Shown here: one piece after another, positions 1 to 5,037 of the stretch
How the letters are laid out: every line of letters starts with the position of its first letter
How positions within the stretch are numbered: position 1 is the stretch's first letter
NCBI GenBank assembly: GCA_900550595.1
Contig: URTB01000113.1
Span: 1-5,037 of the forward strand
DNA from: an uncultured Collinsella sp.
GTDB lineage: Bacteria; Actinomycetota; Coriobacteriia; Coriobacteriales; Coriobacteriaceae
Reading direction: 5' to 3'
DNA: 5,037 nucleotides
The notes under the pieces: model-generated
What the model saw: the letters and a program-made list of their open reading frames with translations, nothing else
What the model was told of the DNA's origin: nothing
The model's database searches: none
Position numbers and translations under genes: made by a program

Positions 1-593
1 AGGCCCAGCTTGTCGAGCTCCTTCTTGGCGGCCTTGATCTGGACGTCGGAGTTGGACTCGGCGGTGCAGTAGAGCAGACCGACCTTCTTTACGTCGGGCA
101 GAACCTTCTGCATCATCTCGAGCTGCTCGGCGACCGGGGTGAGGTCGGAGGCGCCAGTGACGTTGGTGCCGGGCTTTTCGTTGTCCTGGACCAGGCCCGA
201 GGCGGCGTAGTCGGTGATGGCGCAACCCACGATGGGGATATCGGCGGTGGCGCCGGCGGCGGCCTGCGCGGCGGGCGTAGCGATGGCGTAGATCAGGTCG
301 ACGCCATCGCCCACGAACTTGTCGGCGATGGACTTACACGTGGACTGGTCGTTCTGGGCGTTCTTCTGATCGATCTTGACCTTGAGACCGCTCTTCTTGA
401 TGGCCTTGACAAAGCCGTCGTTGGCGGCGTCGAGTGCGGAGTGCTCAGTGAGCTGCAGAACGCCGACGGTGTAGTCGGAACCGGCGGCAGCAGAGCCGGA
501 ACCAGAGTTGCCGCCGCATCCGGCGAGCGGAGCGAGCGCGAGCAGGCCAGCAGAGACCAGAAGGCTCCTGCGGCTGATGGTGATGTCCTTCAT
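1..593 (-). CDS. ABC transporter substrate-binding lipoprotein, COG2984/ABC_sub_bind family (3' end beyond window)
   Basis: Extracytoplasmic binding protein that should deliver a small solute to an ABC permease; the ligand cannot be read from sequence, though some relatives are linked to tryptophan or other amino acids. The visible 197 codons begin with a lipoprotein signal peptide: basic start with a twin arginine (SRRSLL, residues 7-12), hydrophobic stretch 11-24, and lipobox LAGC with the lipidated Cys at 26. A Gly/Ser/Ala-rich linker (27-39) follows. The mature domain starts at VGVLQLTEH (43-51) and continues with ALDAANDGF, DLIYAIATPAAQ (99-110) and GTNVTGASDLTPV (142-154), all hallmarks of this periplasmic-binding-protein family. 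Members usually run to about 320-340 residues, so roughly 40% is missing past the left edge. Permease and ATPase genes commonly follow in such loci and would lie to the left. The ATG is preceded 7 nt upstream by a GGGGG ribosome binding site. Confidence 0.9.
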   Translation of the reverse strand, partial: MKDITISRRSLLVSAGLLALAPLAGCGGNSGSGSAAAGSDYTVGVLQLTEHSALDAANDGFVKAIKKSGLKVKIDQKNAQNDQSTCKSIADKFVGDGVDLIYAIATPAAQAAAGATADIPIVGCAITDYAASGLVQDNEKPGTNVTGASDLTPVAEQLEMMQKVLPDVKKVGLLYCTAESNSDVQIKAAKKELDKLG

Positions 594-628
594 ATCGTTA
601 CCCCCAGTATAGAAATGGCTGGAAATAC

Positions 629-647
629 TGCACTCAAACAAAGTGCA
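629..647. promoter_or_regulatory. Inverted repeat at the ABC gene promoter, possible operator
   Basis: Perfect dyad TGCACT-N7-AGTGCA. It lies about +4 to +22 from the predicted start of the lipoprotein transcript, where a bound repressor would block RNA polymerase. It could also form a weak 6-bp RNA hairpin. The binding protein is unknown; the neighbouring WYL regulator is one possibility, without direct support. Confidence 0.35.
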
Positions 648-656
648 AGTGGAACT

Positions 657-684
657 ATAGTAGCGCGGATGTCCATTTTTACAA
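657..684 (-). promoter_or_regulatory. Candidate sigma-70-type promoter of the ABC lipoprotein gene
   Basis: On the minus strand, TTGTAA (679-684) and TACTAT (657-662) are separated by 16 bp; each matches the consensus at 4 of 6 bases. Transcription would start near 650 and leave a leader of about 55 nt before the ATG. A TATACT at 606-611 lies too close to the ATG and lacks a matching -35 box, so it is less likely. The call is by eye only. Confidence 0.4.
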
Positions 685-753
685 TAACCTGACGGGTTTT
701 TTAATACAGAACCGGATGGGCGGTACGGGTAGTCGAATGGACGGCGGAGGTTC

Positions 754-1539
754 TTATGCAGCAGAGGCGTCGTCCTCCTCGTCGAGGGCGGCGAAGAGCT
801 TCTTGCCGTCGAGGAGACGCGTGGTGACGTTTCTCATGCGGCCGATCTCTACGGTACGCAGCGTGTCATCGGCGCCTCGGGCGTCATAGACCGTTCCCAG
901 CAAATACGAGATGCCGTCTCGTTGCTTGATGGCAAAGGGGCGGAGTGTCATCCGTGCTACTTCAGTTTCGCCACGTGTCGTGACGCTCGAAATATCAAAA
1001 CTCACCGTGGTTCCGTGGTCGATGGCCTGCTCGATGAGCTCGCAGGTGTCGATGCGCTTGACGGGTGTGCGCGTGGCCTTGGTGGATTTGCCACCGGCGC
1101 TTTGAGCAGGCTCGGGTGCATCGAGGTAGCCGCGAACGTCGGCACTCGCCATGGCGACCAAGTGCTGAGCCATGCTTTTTCGAATGCCAATGGGCGTAGA
1201 GCGGTTGCGCATGACCATACCGTGGAGCCGGATGATCTCTTCGTCGGTGAGCGGACGGGTCAAGAGCCGATACCCCACGCCGCGTTTGTACTCAATTTCG
1301 TATCCGGCATGGCGAAGTGCGGAGATGGCGGTGTAGATGCTGCGCCGCGCCGCCGAGATGGGCATGCGGGCGGGGTCGTCGGGATGGGCGAGGCGCCGGA
1401 TCAACTCATCGGAAAGCATGGCCTTGTCCTCGCCGGTGTTCTCGCTTAATAGTTGCAGGATGCGAACGGCGCGATAGGCTGCCATCGAGGCGGCGCCTCT
1501 CGTTGTGGTGTCGTAGGTTTCAACAGCGGCTTCGGTCAT
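754..1539 (-). CDS. WYL-domain transcriptional regulator with N-terminal winged HTH
   Basis: Cytoplasmic DNA-binding regulator of the WYL type; ligand and targets unknown. With the ATG at 1539 it has 261 residues. Residues about 20-95 form a winged helix-turn-helix: first helix AYRAVRILQLLSE, recognition helix around RRSIYTAISALRHAGY (65-80), wing EIEYKRGVGYRLL (81-93). A helical stretch (98-140) and a low-complexity Ala/Ser/Thr/Lys linker (141-160) lead to a C-terminal WYL domain (about 165-250). The core is LRPFAIKQRDGISYLLGTVYD (199-219), where the name-giving WYL tripeptide reads SYL (211-213), followed by RTVEIGRMRNV. An in-frame GTG three codons upstream (1548) is possible, but the GGAAAGGA ribosome binding site lies only about 1 nt from it and about 10 nt from the ATG, so the ATG is preferred. 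The tail is acidic (DEEDD). No clear terminator follows. The gene reads toward the ABC lipoprotein gene, separated by 160 bp with its own candidate promoter. Confidence 0.87.
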   Translation of the reverse strand: MTEAAVETYDTTTRGAASMAAYRAVRILQLLSENTGEDKAMLSDELIRRLAHPDDPARMPISAARRSIYTAISALRHAGYEIEYKRGVGYRLLTRPLTDEEIIRLHGMVMRNRSTPIGIRKSMAQHLVAMASADVRGYLDAPEPAQSAGGKSTKATRTPVKRIDTCELIEQAIDHGTTVSFDISSVTTRGETEVARMTLRPFAIKQRDGISYLLGTVYDARGADDTLRTVEIGRMRNVTTRLLDGKKLFAALDEEDDASAA

Positions 1540-1656
1540 GGTGCCCACGTCCTTTCCGTTTTGGGTGGCGACGGTATGGAGCCTAGGACGCGGGGTTTTC
1601 CCAGGGGCGCAGGGCGCTCTGGGCGGTCGGTAGTCGTCGGCAAACGGCGGTTCGAG

Positions 1657-1719
1657 TTTTCAACAGCCCTGTTCAACTGACCAAAAACTTGCCAAAAGCT
1701 TGACGGATGCTGTTGAAAA
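1657..1719. repeat. Tandem 11-bp repeats inside an 11-bp inverted repeat, upstream of the WYL gene
   Basis: TTTTCAACAGC (1657-1667) and its exact reverse complement GCTGTTGAAAA (1709-1719) bracket two head-to-tail copies CCAAAAACTTG (1681-1691) and CCAAAAGCTTG (1692-1702), which differ at one base. A small AACAG-CC-CTGTT dyad (1662-1673) partly overlaps the left arm. The 11-bp period places both copies on one DNA face, typical of operators bound by paired protein units. The right arm overlaps the A-tract that encodes the asnS terminator tail. The stretch lies 118-182 bp upstream of the WYL start codon, so autoregulation by the WYL protein is a reasonable guess. No good promoter could be picked out for the WYL gene. 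Confidence 0.5.
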
Positions 1720-1751
1720 AAGCGTCTCTCGACCGATGTCGAGAGACGCTT
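1716..1751 (-). terminator. Rho-independent terminator of asnS
   Basis: A perfect 14-bp stem (1720-1733 with 1738-1751, arm AAGCGTCTCTCGAC) and 4-nt loop is followed on the minus strand by a run of T (complement of the A-tract at 1716-1721). It begins 46 nt after the asnS stop codon. The plus strand has no T-run after the hairpin, so it should act only on leftward transcription and separate asnS from the WYL gene. Confidence 0.92.
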
Positions 1752-1797
1752 GTGCGATGAGTGTTGGCGTGTGGCGACGCGAGCTAACGTCCGACGA

Positions 1798-3201
1798 TTA
1801 GAAGTCGGCGTTGCCCACGGTGCGCGGGTGCGGCAGGACGTCACGGATGTTGCCCACGCCGGTGAGGTACATCACCAAGCGCTCGAAGCCCAGACCGTAG
1901 CCGGCGTGCTTGCAGGAACCGTAGCGGCGCAGGTCCAGATAGTACTTGTACTGCTCGGGATTCATGCCCAGGTCCTTGATACGGGCCTCGAGCAGGTCCA
2001 GGCGCTCCTCGCGTTGGGAGCCACCGATGATCTCGCCGATGCCCGGCACCAGGCAGTCGGCGGCGGCGACGGTCTTGCCGTCGTCGTTCATGCGCATATA
2101 GAAGGCCTTGATCTCTGCCGGGTAGTCGGTTACGAAGGTCGGGCGCTTAAAGTGCTCCTCGGTCAGGAAGCGCTCGTGCTCGGTCTGCAGGTCGATGCCC
2201 CAGCTGACGGGGTAATCAAACTGGTGGCCAGCAGCGACTGCCTGCTCCAGGATCTCGATGGCATCGGTGTAGGTAACGCGGGCAAAGTCGGAGTTTGCCA
2301 CGTGGTCCAGGCGTTCGATCAGGCCCTTGTCCACAAACTTGTTGAGCATGTTGAGCTCGTCGGGGCAGGTGGCCATAACGTCCTTGAGGACGTACTTGAG
2401 CATGGCCTCGGCGTTATCCATGTAGTCGTTCAGATCGGCAAAGGCCATCTCGGGCTCGATCATCCAAAACTCGGCGGCGTGGCGCGTGGTGTTGGAGTTT
2501 TCGGCGCGGAAGGTGGGGCCAAAGGTGTACACGTCGCCAAAGGCCATGGCAAAGTTCTCGGCATTGAGCTGGCCTGACACGGTGAGGCTTGCGTGCTTGC
2601 CAAAGAAGTCCTGGCTCCAGTCGACCTCGCCGGACTCGGTGAGGGGCGGATTTTTGGGGTCGAGTGTGGTCACGCGGAACATCTCGCCGGCGCCCTCGCA
2701 GTCACTCGTGGTGATGATGGGGGTGTTGACGTAAACAAAGCCCTGCTCCTGGAAGAAGCGGTGGATGGCGGCAGCCGCGACAGAACGGATGCGGAACACG
2801 GCGCGGAACAGGTTGGTGCGCGGGCGCAGGTGCTGCTGGGTGCGCAGGAACTCGACGGTTGCGCGCTTCTTCTGCAGCGGGTAATCCGGGGCGCTGACGC
2901 CCTCGACCTCGATGGAAGTGGCAGAAAGCTCGAAAGGCTGGGGCGCATCGGGGGTCAGCTTGACGGTGCCGGTGCAAATGAGTGCGGCCGAGACGTTTTG
3001 ATGAGCGATCTCGTCGTAGTTGTCGAGTGCCTCGCGGTTCATGACGACCTGCAGGTCGCGGAAGCAGCTGCCGTCGTTGAGCGTAACAAAGCCAAAGTTC
3101 TTCATGTCGCGGACGGACTTGACCCAGCCGGCGACGGTGACGGTCTGGCCGCCGAGCGACTCGGCATCGGCATAGAGCTGCGCGATTTTGGTGCGGTTCA
3201 C
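1798..3201 (-). CDS. asnS: Asparaginyl-tRNA synthetase
   Basis: Cytoplasmic class IIb aminoacyl-tRNA synthetase that activates asparagine with ATP and charges tRNA-Asn (EC 6.1.1.22). An N-terminal OB-fold anticodon-binding domain (about 17-105, [25 protein letters not shown]) is followed by the catalytic domain. Class II motif 1 lies around [17 protein letters not shown] (159-175). Motif 2 is [21 protein letters not shown] (231-251); FRAENSNT with HAAEFWM marks AsnRS rather than AspRS. Motif 3 is [13 protein letters not shown] (436-448) near the C-terminal HPRT. The GTG start gives 467 residues, matching the usual bacterial size (466 in E. coli). It is chosen because GGAGG (3206-3210) sits 4 nt upstream. 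In-frame ATGs at 3213 and 3237 have no ribosome binding site, and the open frame running back to 3465 crosses the upstream gene's terminator. The gene is complete with no broken motifs, and is bounded by terminators on both sides, so it is probably monocistronic. Confidence 0.97.
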   Translation of the reverse strand: MNRTKIAQLYADAESLGGQTVTVAGWVKSVRDMKNFGFVTLNDGSCFRDLQVVMNREALDNYDEIAHQNVSAALICTGTVKLTPDAPQPFELSATSIEVEGVSAPDYPLQKKRATVEFLRTQQHLRPRTNLFRAVFRIRSVAAAAIHRFFQEQGFVYVNTPIITTSDCEGAGEMFRVTTLDPKNPPLTESGEVDWSQDFFGKHASLTVSGQLNAENFAMAFGDVYTFGPTFRAENSNTTRHAAEFWMIEPEMAFADLNDYMDNAEAMLKYVLKDVMATCPDELNMLNKFVDKGLIERLDHVANSDFARVTYTDAIEILEQAVAAGHQFDYPVSWGIDLQTEHERFLTEEHFKRPTFVTDYPAEIKAFYMRMNDDGKTVAAADCLVPGIGEIIGGSQREERLDLLEARIKDLGMNPEQYKYYLDLRRYGSCKHAGYGLGFERLVMYLTGVGNIRDVLPHPRTVGNADF

Positions 3202-3247
3202 GTATCCTCCCATAACGGTTGAATGATAGTTATCCATACAGTTCGAT

Positions 3248-3308
3248 ATTCTAGCAGCTCGGCTCATTTGAGCTATACAGATAAAGCATTGGCGGGATGG
3301 TTTTTCAA
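3248..3308 (-). promoter_or_regulatory. asnS promoter region (two weak candidates)
   Basis: On the minus strand TTGAAA (3303-3308, 5 of 6 consensus) is followed after 17 bp by TTTATC (3280-3285, 3 of 6). A better -10 hexamer, TAGAAT (3248-3253), lies closer to the gene but has no good -35. Either gives a start upstream of the GGAGG/GTG. The space between upstream terminator and asnS requires a promoter here, but the exact one is uncertain. A dyad GCTCA-TT-TGAGC (3262-3273) lies between the two. Confidence 0.35.
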
Positions 3309-3311
3309 ACG

Positions 3312-3345
3312 AAAAGCGCCCGCGGCCAAATGGTCGCGGGCGCTT
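3312..3345 (-). terminator. Rho-independent terminator of the PTS IIA gene
   Basis: GC-rich 14-bp stem (3314-3327 with 3332-3345, one A-C mismatch in the leftward RNA) with a 4-nt loop, followed on the minus strand by TTTTCGTTT. It starts 37 nt after the IIA stop codon and should end that transcript before asnS. The T-tract is short and interrupted, so some read-through into asnS is possible. Confidence 0.88.
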
Positions 3346-3382
3346 GACGAGGTGCCTTTTGGCTGTGTGGCGTGGGGCCTGG

Positions 3383-3946
3383 CTACTTGGTCTTGGCAAC
3401 CAGCAGCGGGTCGCCAAGCTTGACGAGCGGGTTGCCGCCGATAAGCGTTCCAGACTCGCCGACATGGTCGATGCTCTTAAGGCGATCGAGCTCGGAGACG
3501 ATGACGGTCACGATGTCCTCGTGACCAGCGGCCTTAATGGCCTCGCGGTCGAAGCTGATGAGCGGCTGGCCTGCCTTGACCACATCGCCCATCTCGACAA
3601 AGCGAGCAAAACCCTTGCCGTTCATTTCCACGGTGCCCAGGCCAACATGGATGAACACGCGCAGGCCGTCCTCGGTGATCATGCCGATGGAGTGGTTGGT
3701 GACAGTGGTGGCACCGATGCGGCCGTTGGCGGGCGCATAGATGGTGCCGGTAATGGGCTCGATGCCATAGCCCTGGCCAAGCATGCCCGAGGCGATCGTC
3801 TCGTCGGGAACCTCGTTCAGGTTGACGAGCACGCCGTTGACGGGGGCATAGATGACGCCTTCGCGGGTAGCGAAGCTTGCTGCGGGCGGAACGGACGCCT
3901 CGCCGGTCGAGGTGAAGGTGGACTTAAGCGAATCGAGCAGACCCAT
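3383..3946 (-). CDS. crr: PTS glucose-family enzyme IIA (stand-alone IIA-Glc-like protein)
   Basis: Cytoplasmic phosphocarrier of the PEP:sugar phosphotransferase system. It takes phosphate from HPr and passes it to a glucose-family IIB; in other bacteria IIA-Glc also signals carbon status. The 187-residue product has a divergent N-terminus (1-28) and one IIA domain of the Crr fold (about 30-185): IYAPVNG (32-38), [20 protein letters not shown] (59-78), [12 protein letters not shown] (83-94), [17 protein letters not shown] (97-113), [11 protein letters not shown] (123-133). His100 matches the phosphorylated His90 of E. coli and His85 matches the second active-site His75. E. coli Crr has 169 residues. 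No IIB or IIC domain is fused and none is encoded nearby, so it must serve a permease elsewhere. The ATG at 3946 follows GGAGG by 5 nt; an in-frame ATG at 4027 lies at the predicted transcription start and is rejected. The symbol reflects family only; its sugar may not be glucose. Confidence 0.92.
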   Translation of the reverse strand: MGLLDSLKSTFTSTGEASVPPAASFATREGVIYAPVNGVLVNLNEVPDETIASGMLGQGYGIEPITGTIYAPANGRIGATTVTNHSIGMITEDGLRVFIHVGLGTVEMNGKGFARFVEMGDVVKAGQPLISFDREAIKAAGHEDIVTVIVSELDRLKSIDHVGESGTLIGGNPLVKLGDPLLVAKTK

Positions 3947-3960
3947 AGTTGCCTCCAACT
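3947..3960 (-). promoter_or_regulatory. Shine-Dalgarno of the IIA gene inside a small inverted repeat
   Basis: Minus-strand sequence AGTTG-GAGG-CAACT ends directly at the ATG. The ribosome binding site GGAGG is split between the arm end and the loop of a possible 5-bp hairpin. The site decides the start at 3946. A 5-bp stem is weak, so an effect on translation is only possible. Confidence 0.5.
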
Positions 3961-3993
3961 TAAATAGGCGCATATCGCGCGTTTGGTTTGCCG

Positions 3994-4010
3994 GAAACGT
4001 TTCACATGTG
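3994..4010. promoter_or_regulatory. LacI-type palindrome in the IIA leader, possible operator
   Basis: The perfect 10-bp palindrome GAAACGTTTC (3994-4003) has the central CG and arms typical of LacI/GalR-family operators. It is joined to a second perfect palindrome, CACATGTG (4003-4010). The pair lies about +18 to +34 from the predicted start of the IIA transcript, suitable for repression by roadblock. A sugar-responsive LacI-family protein would fit a PTS gene; none is encoded in the window. Confidence 0.5.
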
Positions 4011-4034
4011 TTTCGCGGCTTGGTCAACGCCCCT

Positions 4035-4063
4035 ATTCTACGCTGCTCAACGATACCTCTGAA
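4035..4063 (-). promoter_or_regulatory. Candidate sigma-70-type promoter of the IIA gene
   Basis: On the minus strand TTCAGA (4058-4063, 4 of 6 consensus) and TAGAAT (4035-4040, 5 of 6) are spaced by 17 bp. Transcription would begin near 4028, giving a leader of about 80 nt that contains the LacI-type palindrome and the Shine-Dalgarno hairpin. Confidence 0.5.
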
Positions 4064-4115
4064 CTGGGATTATGTGATATATCAGTTGAAGGGAAACTTA
4101 TTGCAGGAGTGTTTC

Positions 4116-4176
4116 TGCGCCACGGGTTCAAGTGGGGTACGCTTGAAGGCGAAAAACAAGGGCGCATAATTTGCGC
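4116..4176. promoter_or_regulatory. Nested inverted repeats over the hydrolase promoter
   Basis: Three dyads share this stretch: TTCAAG-N9-CTTGAA (4127-4147), whose right arm overlaps the -35 box; GCGCA-N5-TGCGC (4162-4176), centred on the -10 box; and an outer pair TGCGCC (4116-4121) with GGCGCA (4161-4166). The first has the size of a dimeric-regulator operator. No regulator can be named. Confidence 0.35.
4143..4170 (+). promoter_or_regulatory. Candidate sigma-70-type promoter of the hydrolase gene
   Basis: TTGAAG (4143-4148, 4 of 6 consensus) and CATAAT (4165-4170, 5 of 6) are spaced by 16 bp, placing the start near 4177. That would leave a short leader of about 13 nt that still holds the GGGAG ribosome binding site. 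Confidence 0.5.
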
Positions 4177-4189
4177 GAAGGGAGCACAT

Positions 4190-5037
4190 ATGATTGTCGA
4201 GAACCATGCGCTGTGGGGCGAGGAGCCGACCGAGGATTATCCGGCGACGTTTACGTATTTGGGTGCCGAGCCGTTGCCCGATAAACCGAATGGCCGCCGC
4301 CCCGCGGTGATTATCTGTGGCGGAGGTGCGTTTACGCATATCGCTCCGCATGAGCAGGATCCTGTGGCGTTTGCGTTTTTGGATCACGGTTACCAGGCCT
4401 TTGTGCTCAACTATGTCACGAGTTCTACAGGTGACGTGAGCTTTCCGCACCCCCAGGCAGATCTTGCCAAGATGGTCGCCACGGTGCGCGCCAACGCCGA
4501 CGAGTGGCATGTCGATCCTAAGCGCGTGTGCGTCGTGGGCTTTTCTGCTGGCGGCATGATTTGCGCCTCGCTGGCAACACAGTGGAAGACCGGCCCCTTT
4601 GCGGCACTTGCCGGGGCGCGTCCGGACGACATTCGTCCCGATGCCGTGGTGCTGGGCTATCCGCTGCTCGACTTTGCCTATGTGCGCGACATGCAGACGC
4701 GCGACCCGCGCATCGACCTGCGCGTGCCCAAGACGGGCGGCAAGACGGGGCGCGATCTGCTCAACGACTACCTGTCGATGGTGACGGGCGGCGAGGCAAC
4801 TGACGAGCATTTGGCCGATATCTGCCCCACCACACATGTTTCGCGTCAGATGCCGCCGACCTTTGTGTGGGGCGTGTCCGACGACAAGACGGCGCCGATC
4901 GCGCAGGTCTATCCGTTTGCGCAGCGCATGGCCGAGGAGGGCGTCGCATGCGAGATGCACGTCTTTGACCAGGGCGGCCACGGCCTTTCGCTCGGCAACG
5001 CCAACACCGCGGTCGACAACGAGGACAAGCAGGTGGC
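4190..5037 (+). CDS. Alpha/beta hydrolase, acetylxylan-esterase-like (3' end beyond window)
   Basis: Predicted cytoplasmic serine esterase; no signal peptide is visible. The 282 visible codons stay open to the right edge. An oxyanion-type turn IICGGGAFTHIAPHEQDP (41-58) is followed by the family-typical FVLNYV (71-76), FPHPQADLAKMVATVRANADEWHVDPKRV (85-113), and the nucleophile elbow GFSAGG with Ser119. VLGYPLLD (154-161), WGVSDDKTAP (227-236, acid probably Asp232) and GGHGLSLG (262-269, His264) complete a Ser-Asp-His triad in the expected order. This matches bacterial proteins often annotated as acetylxylan esterase or BD-FAE-like esterase, which remove acetyl or acyl groups from sugars; the true substrate is unknown. 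Such proteins are usually about 270-310 residues, so only a short tail is missing. The ATG is preceded by AAGGGAG with 5 nt spacing. It is divergent from the IIA gene. Confidence 0.88.
   Translation, partial: MIVENHALWGEEPTEDYPATFTYLGAEPLPDKPNGRRPAVIICGGGAFTHIAPHEQDPVAFAFLDHGYQAFVLNYVTSSTGDVSFPHPQADLAKMVATVRANADEWHVDPKRVCVVGFSAGGMICASLATQWKTGPFAALAGARPDDIRPDAVVLGYPLLDFAYVRDMQTRDPRIDLRVPKTGGKTGRDLLNDYLSMVTGGEATDEHLADICPTTHVSRQMPPTFVWGVSDDKTAPIAQVYPFAQRMAEEGVACEMHVFDQGGHGLSLGNANTAVDNEDKQV

Noticed and set aside
441..692. Short plus-strand open frame overlapping the ABC gene start and its promoter
   Set aside because: Runs antisense through the signal peptide and promoter region; low-complexity product without a ribosome binding site.
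686..702. AACC-TGACG-GGTT followed by TTTTTT on the plus strand, terminator-like
   Set aside because: Stem is only 4 bp and no plus-strand gene precedes it; on the minus strand, where the WYL gene would need a terminator, there is no T-run.
708..754. AGAACC/GGTTCT inverted repeat after the WYL stop codon
   Set aside because: Arms are 6 bp with a 35-nt loop and no T-tract follows, so it does not make a convincing terminator.
922..1449. Plus-strand open frame of 175 codons opposite the WYL gene
   Set aside because: Antisense shadow of a clear WYL regulator gene.
1750..2577. Long plus-strand open frame of 275 codons opposite asnS
   Set aside because: Antisense shadow of the GC-rich asnS coding frame; no family resemblance, no ribosome binding site, repetitive Gly/Val/His-rich composition.
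2593..3222. Plus-strand open frame of 209 codons opposite the 5' half of asnS
   Set aside because: Same antisense effect; starts inside asnS and has no recognisable domain.
3202..3382. Possible T-box or riboswitch before asnS
   Set aside because: The predicted leader is under about 75 nt, with no specifier stem or T-box core visible; the only strong hairpin is the upstream gene's terminator.
3344..3967. Plus-strand open frame of 207 codons opposite the IIA gene
   Set aside because: Mirrors the IIA gene, begins inside the terminator-proximal spacer, and its composition is that of a reverse-strand shadow.
4082..4981. Minus-strand open frame of 299 codons opposite the hydrolase
   Set aside because: The plus strand carries a complete catalytic triad in order with a good ribosome binding site; the opposite frame is Arg/His-rich and resembles no known family.

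Overview
The window looks like chromosomal DNA from a high-GC gut actinobacterium of the class Coriobacteriia, most likely Collinsella or a close relative. This rests on the GC-rich codon usage, strong GGAGG-type ribosome binding sites, and the combination of genes and protein sequence styles recalled from that group. No search could be run, so the genus is an inference. There is no sign of plasmid, phage, transposon, CRISPR array, rRNA or tRNA in these 5 kb.

Layout: four genes read leftward and one reads rightward. From the left edge: (1) the 5' two-thirds or so of a gene for a substrate-binding lipoprotein of the COG2984 (ABC_sub_bind) family, cut by the window edge; (2) a 261-residue WYL-type transcriptional regulator; (3) asnS, asparaginyl-tRNA synthetase, complete at 467 residues, followed by a strong intrinsic terminator; (4) a stand-alone glucose-family PTS enzyme IIA (crr-like), also closed by an intrinsic terminator; (5) rightward, an alpha/beta hydrolase of the acetylxylan-esterase-like type, cut by the right edge.

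The genes look mostly like separate transcription units rather than one operon. asnS and the IIA gene each end in a near-perfect 14-bp hairpin with a T-tract, and the IIA gene and the hydrolase are divergent from a 243-bp region holding a candidate promoter in each direction. The functions are an import component, a regulator, translation, sugar uptake or signalling, and a probable carbohydrate esterase. IIA and the esterase could both belong to carbohydrate use, but nothing in the sequence proves a shared pathway.

The most interesting material is intergenic. It includes tandem 11-bp repeats framed by an inverted repeat between asnS and the WYL gene, a LacI-type palindrome in the IIA leader, a small hairpin holding the IIA Shine-Dalgarno, a dyad just after the predicted transcription start of the ABC gene, and nested dyads over the hydrolase promoter. 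I see no convincing novel multi-gene system; these are candidate regulatory sites found by eye.
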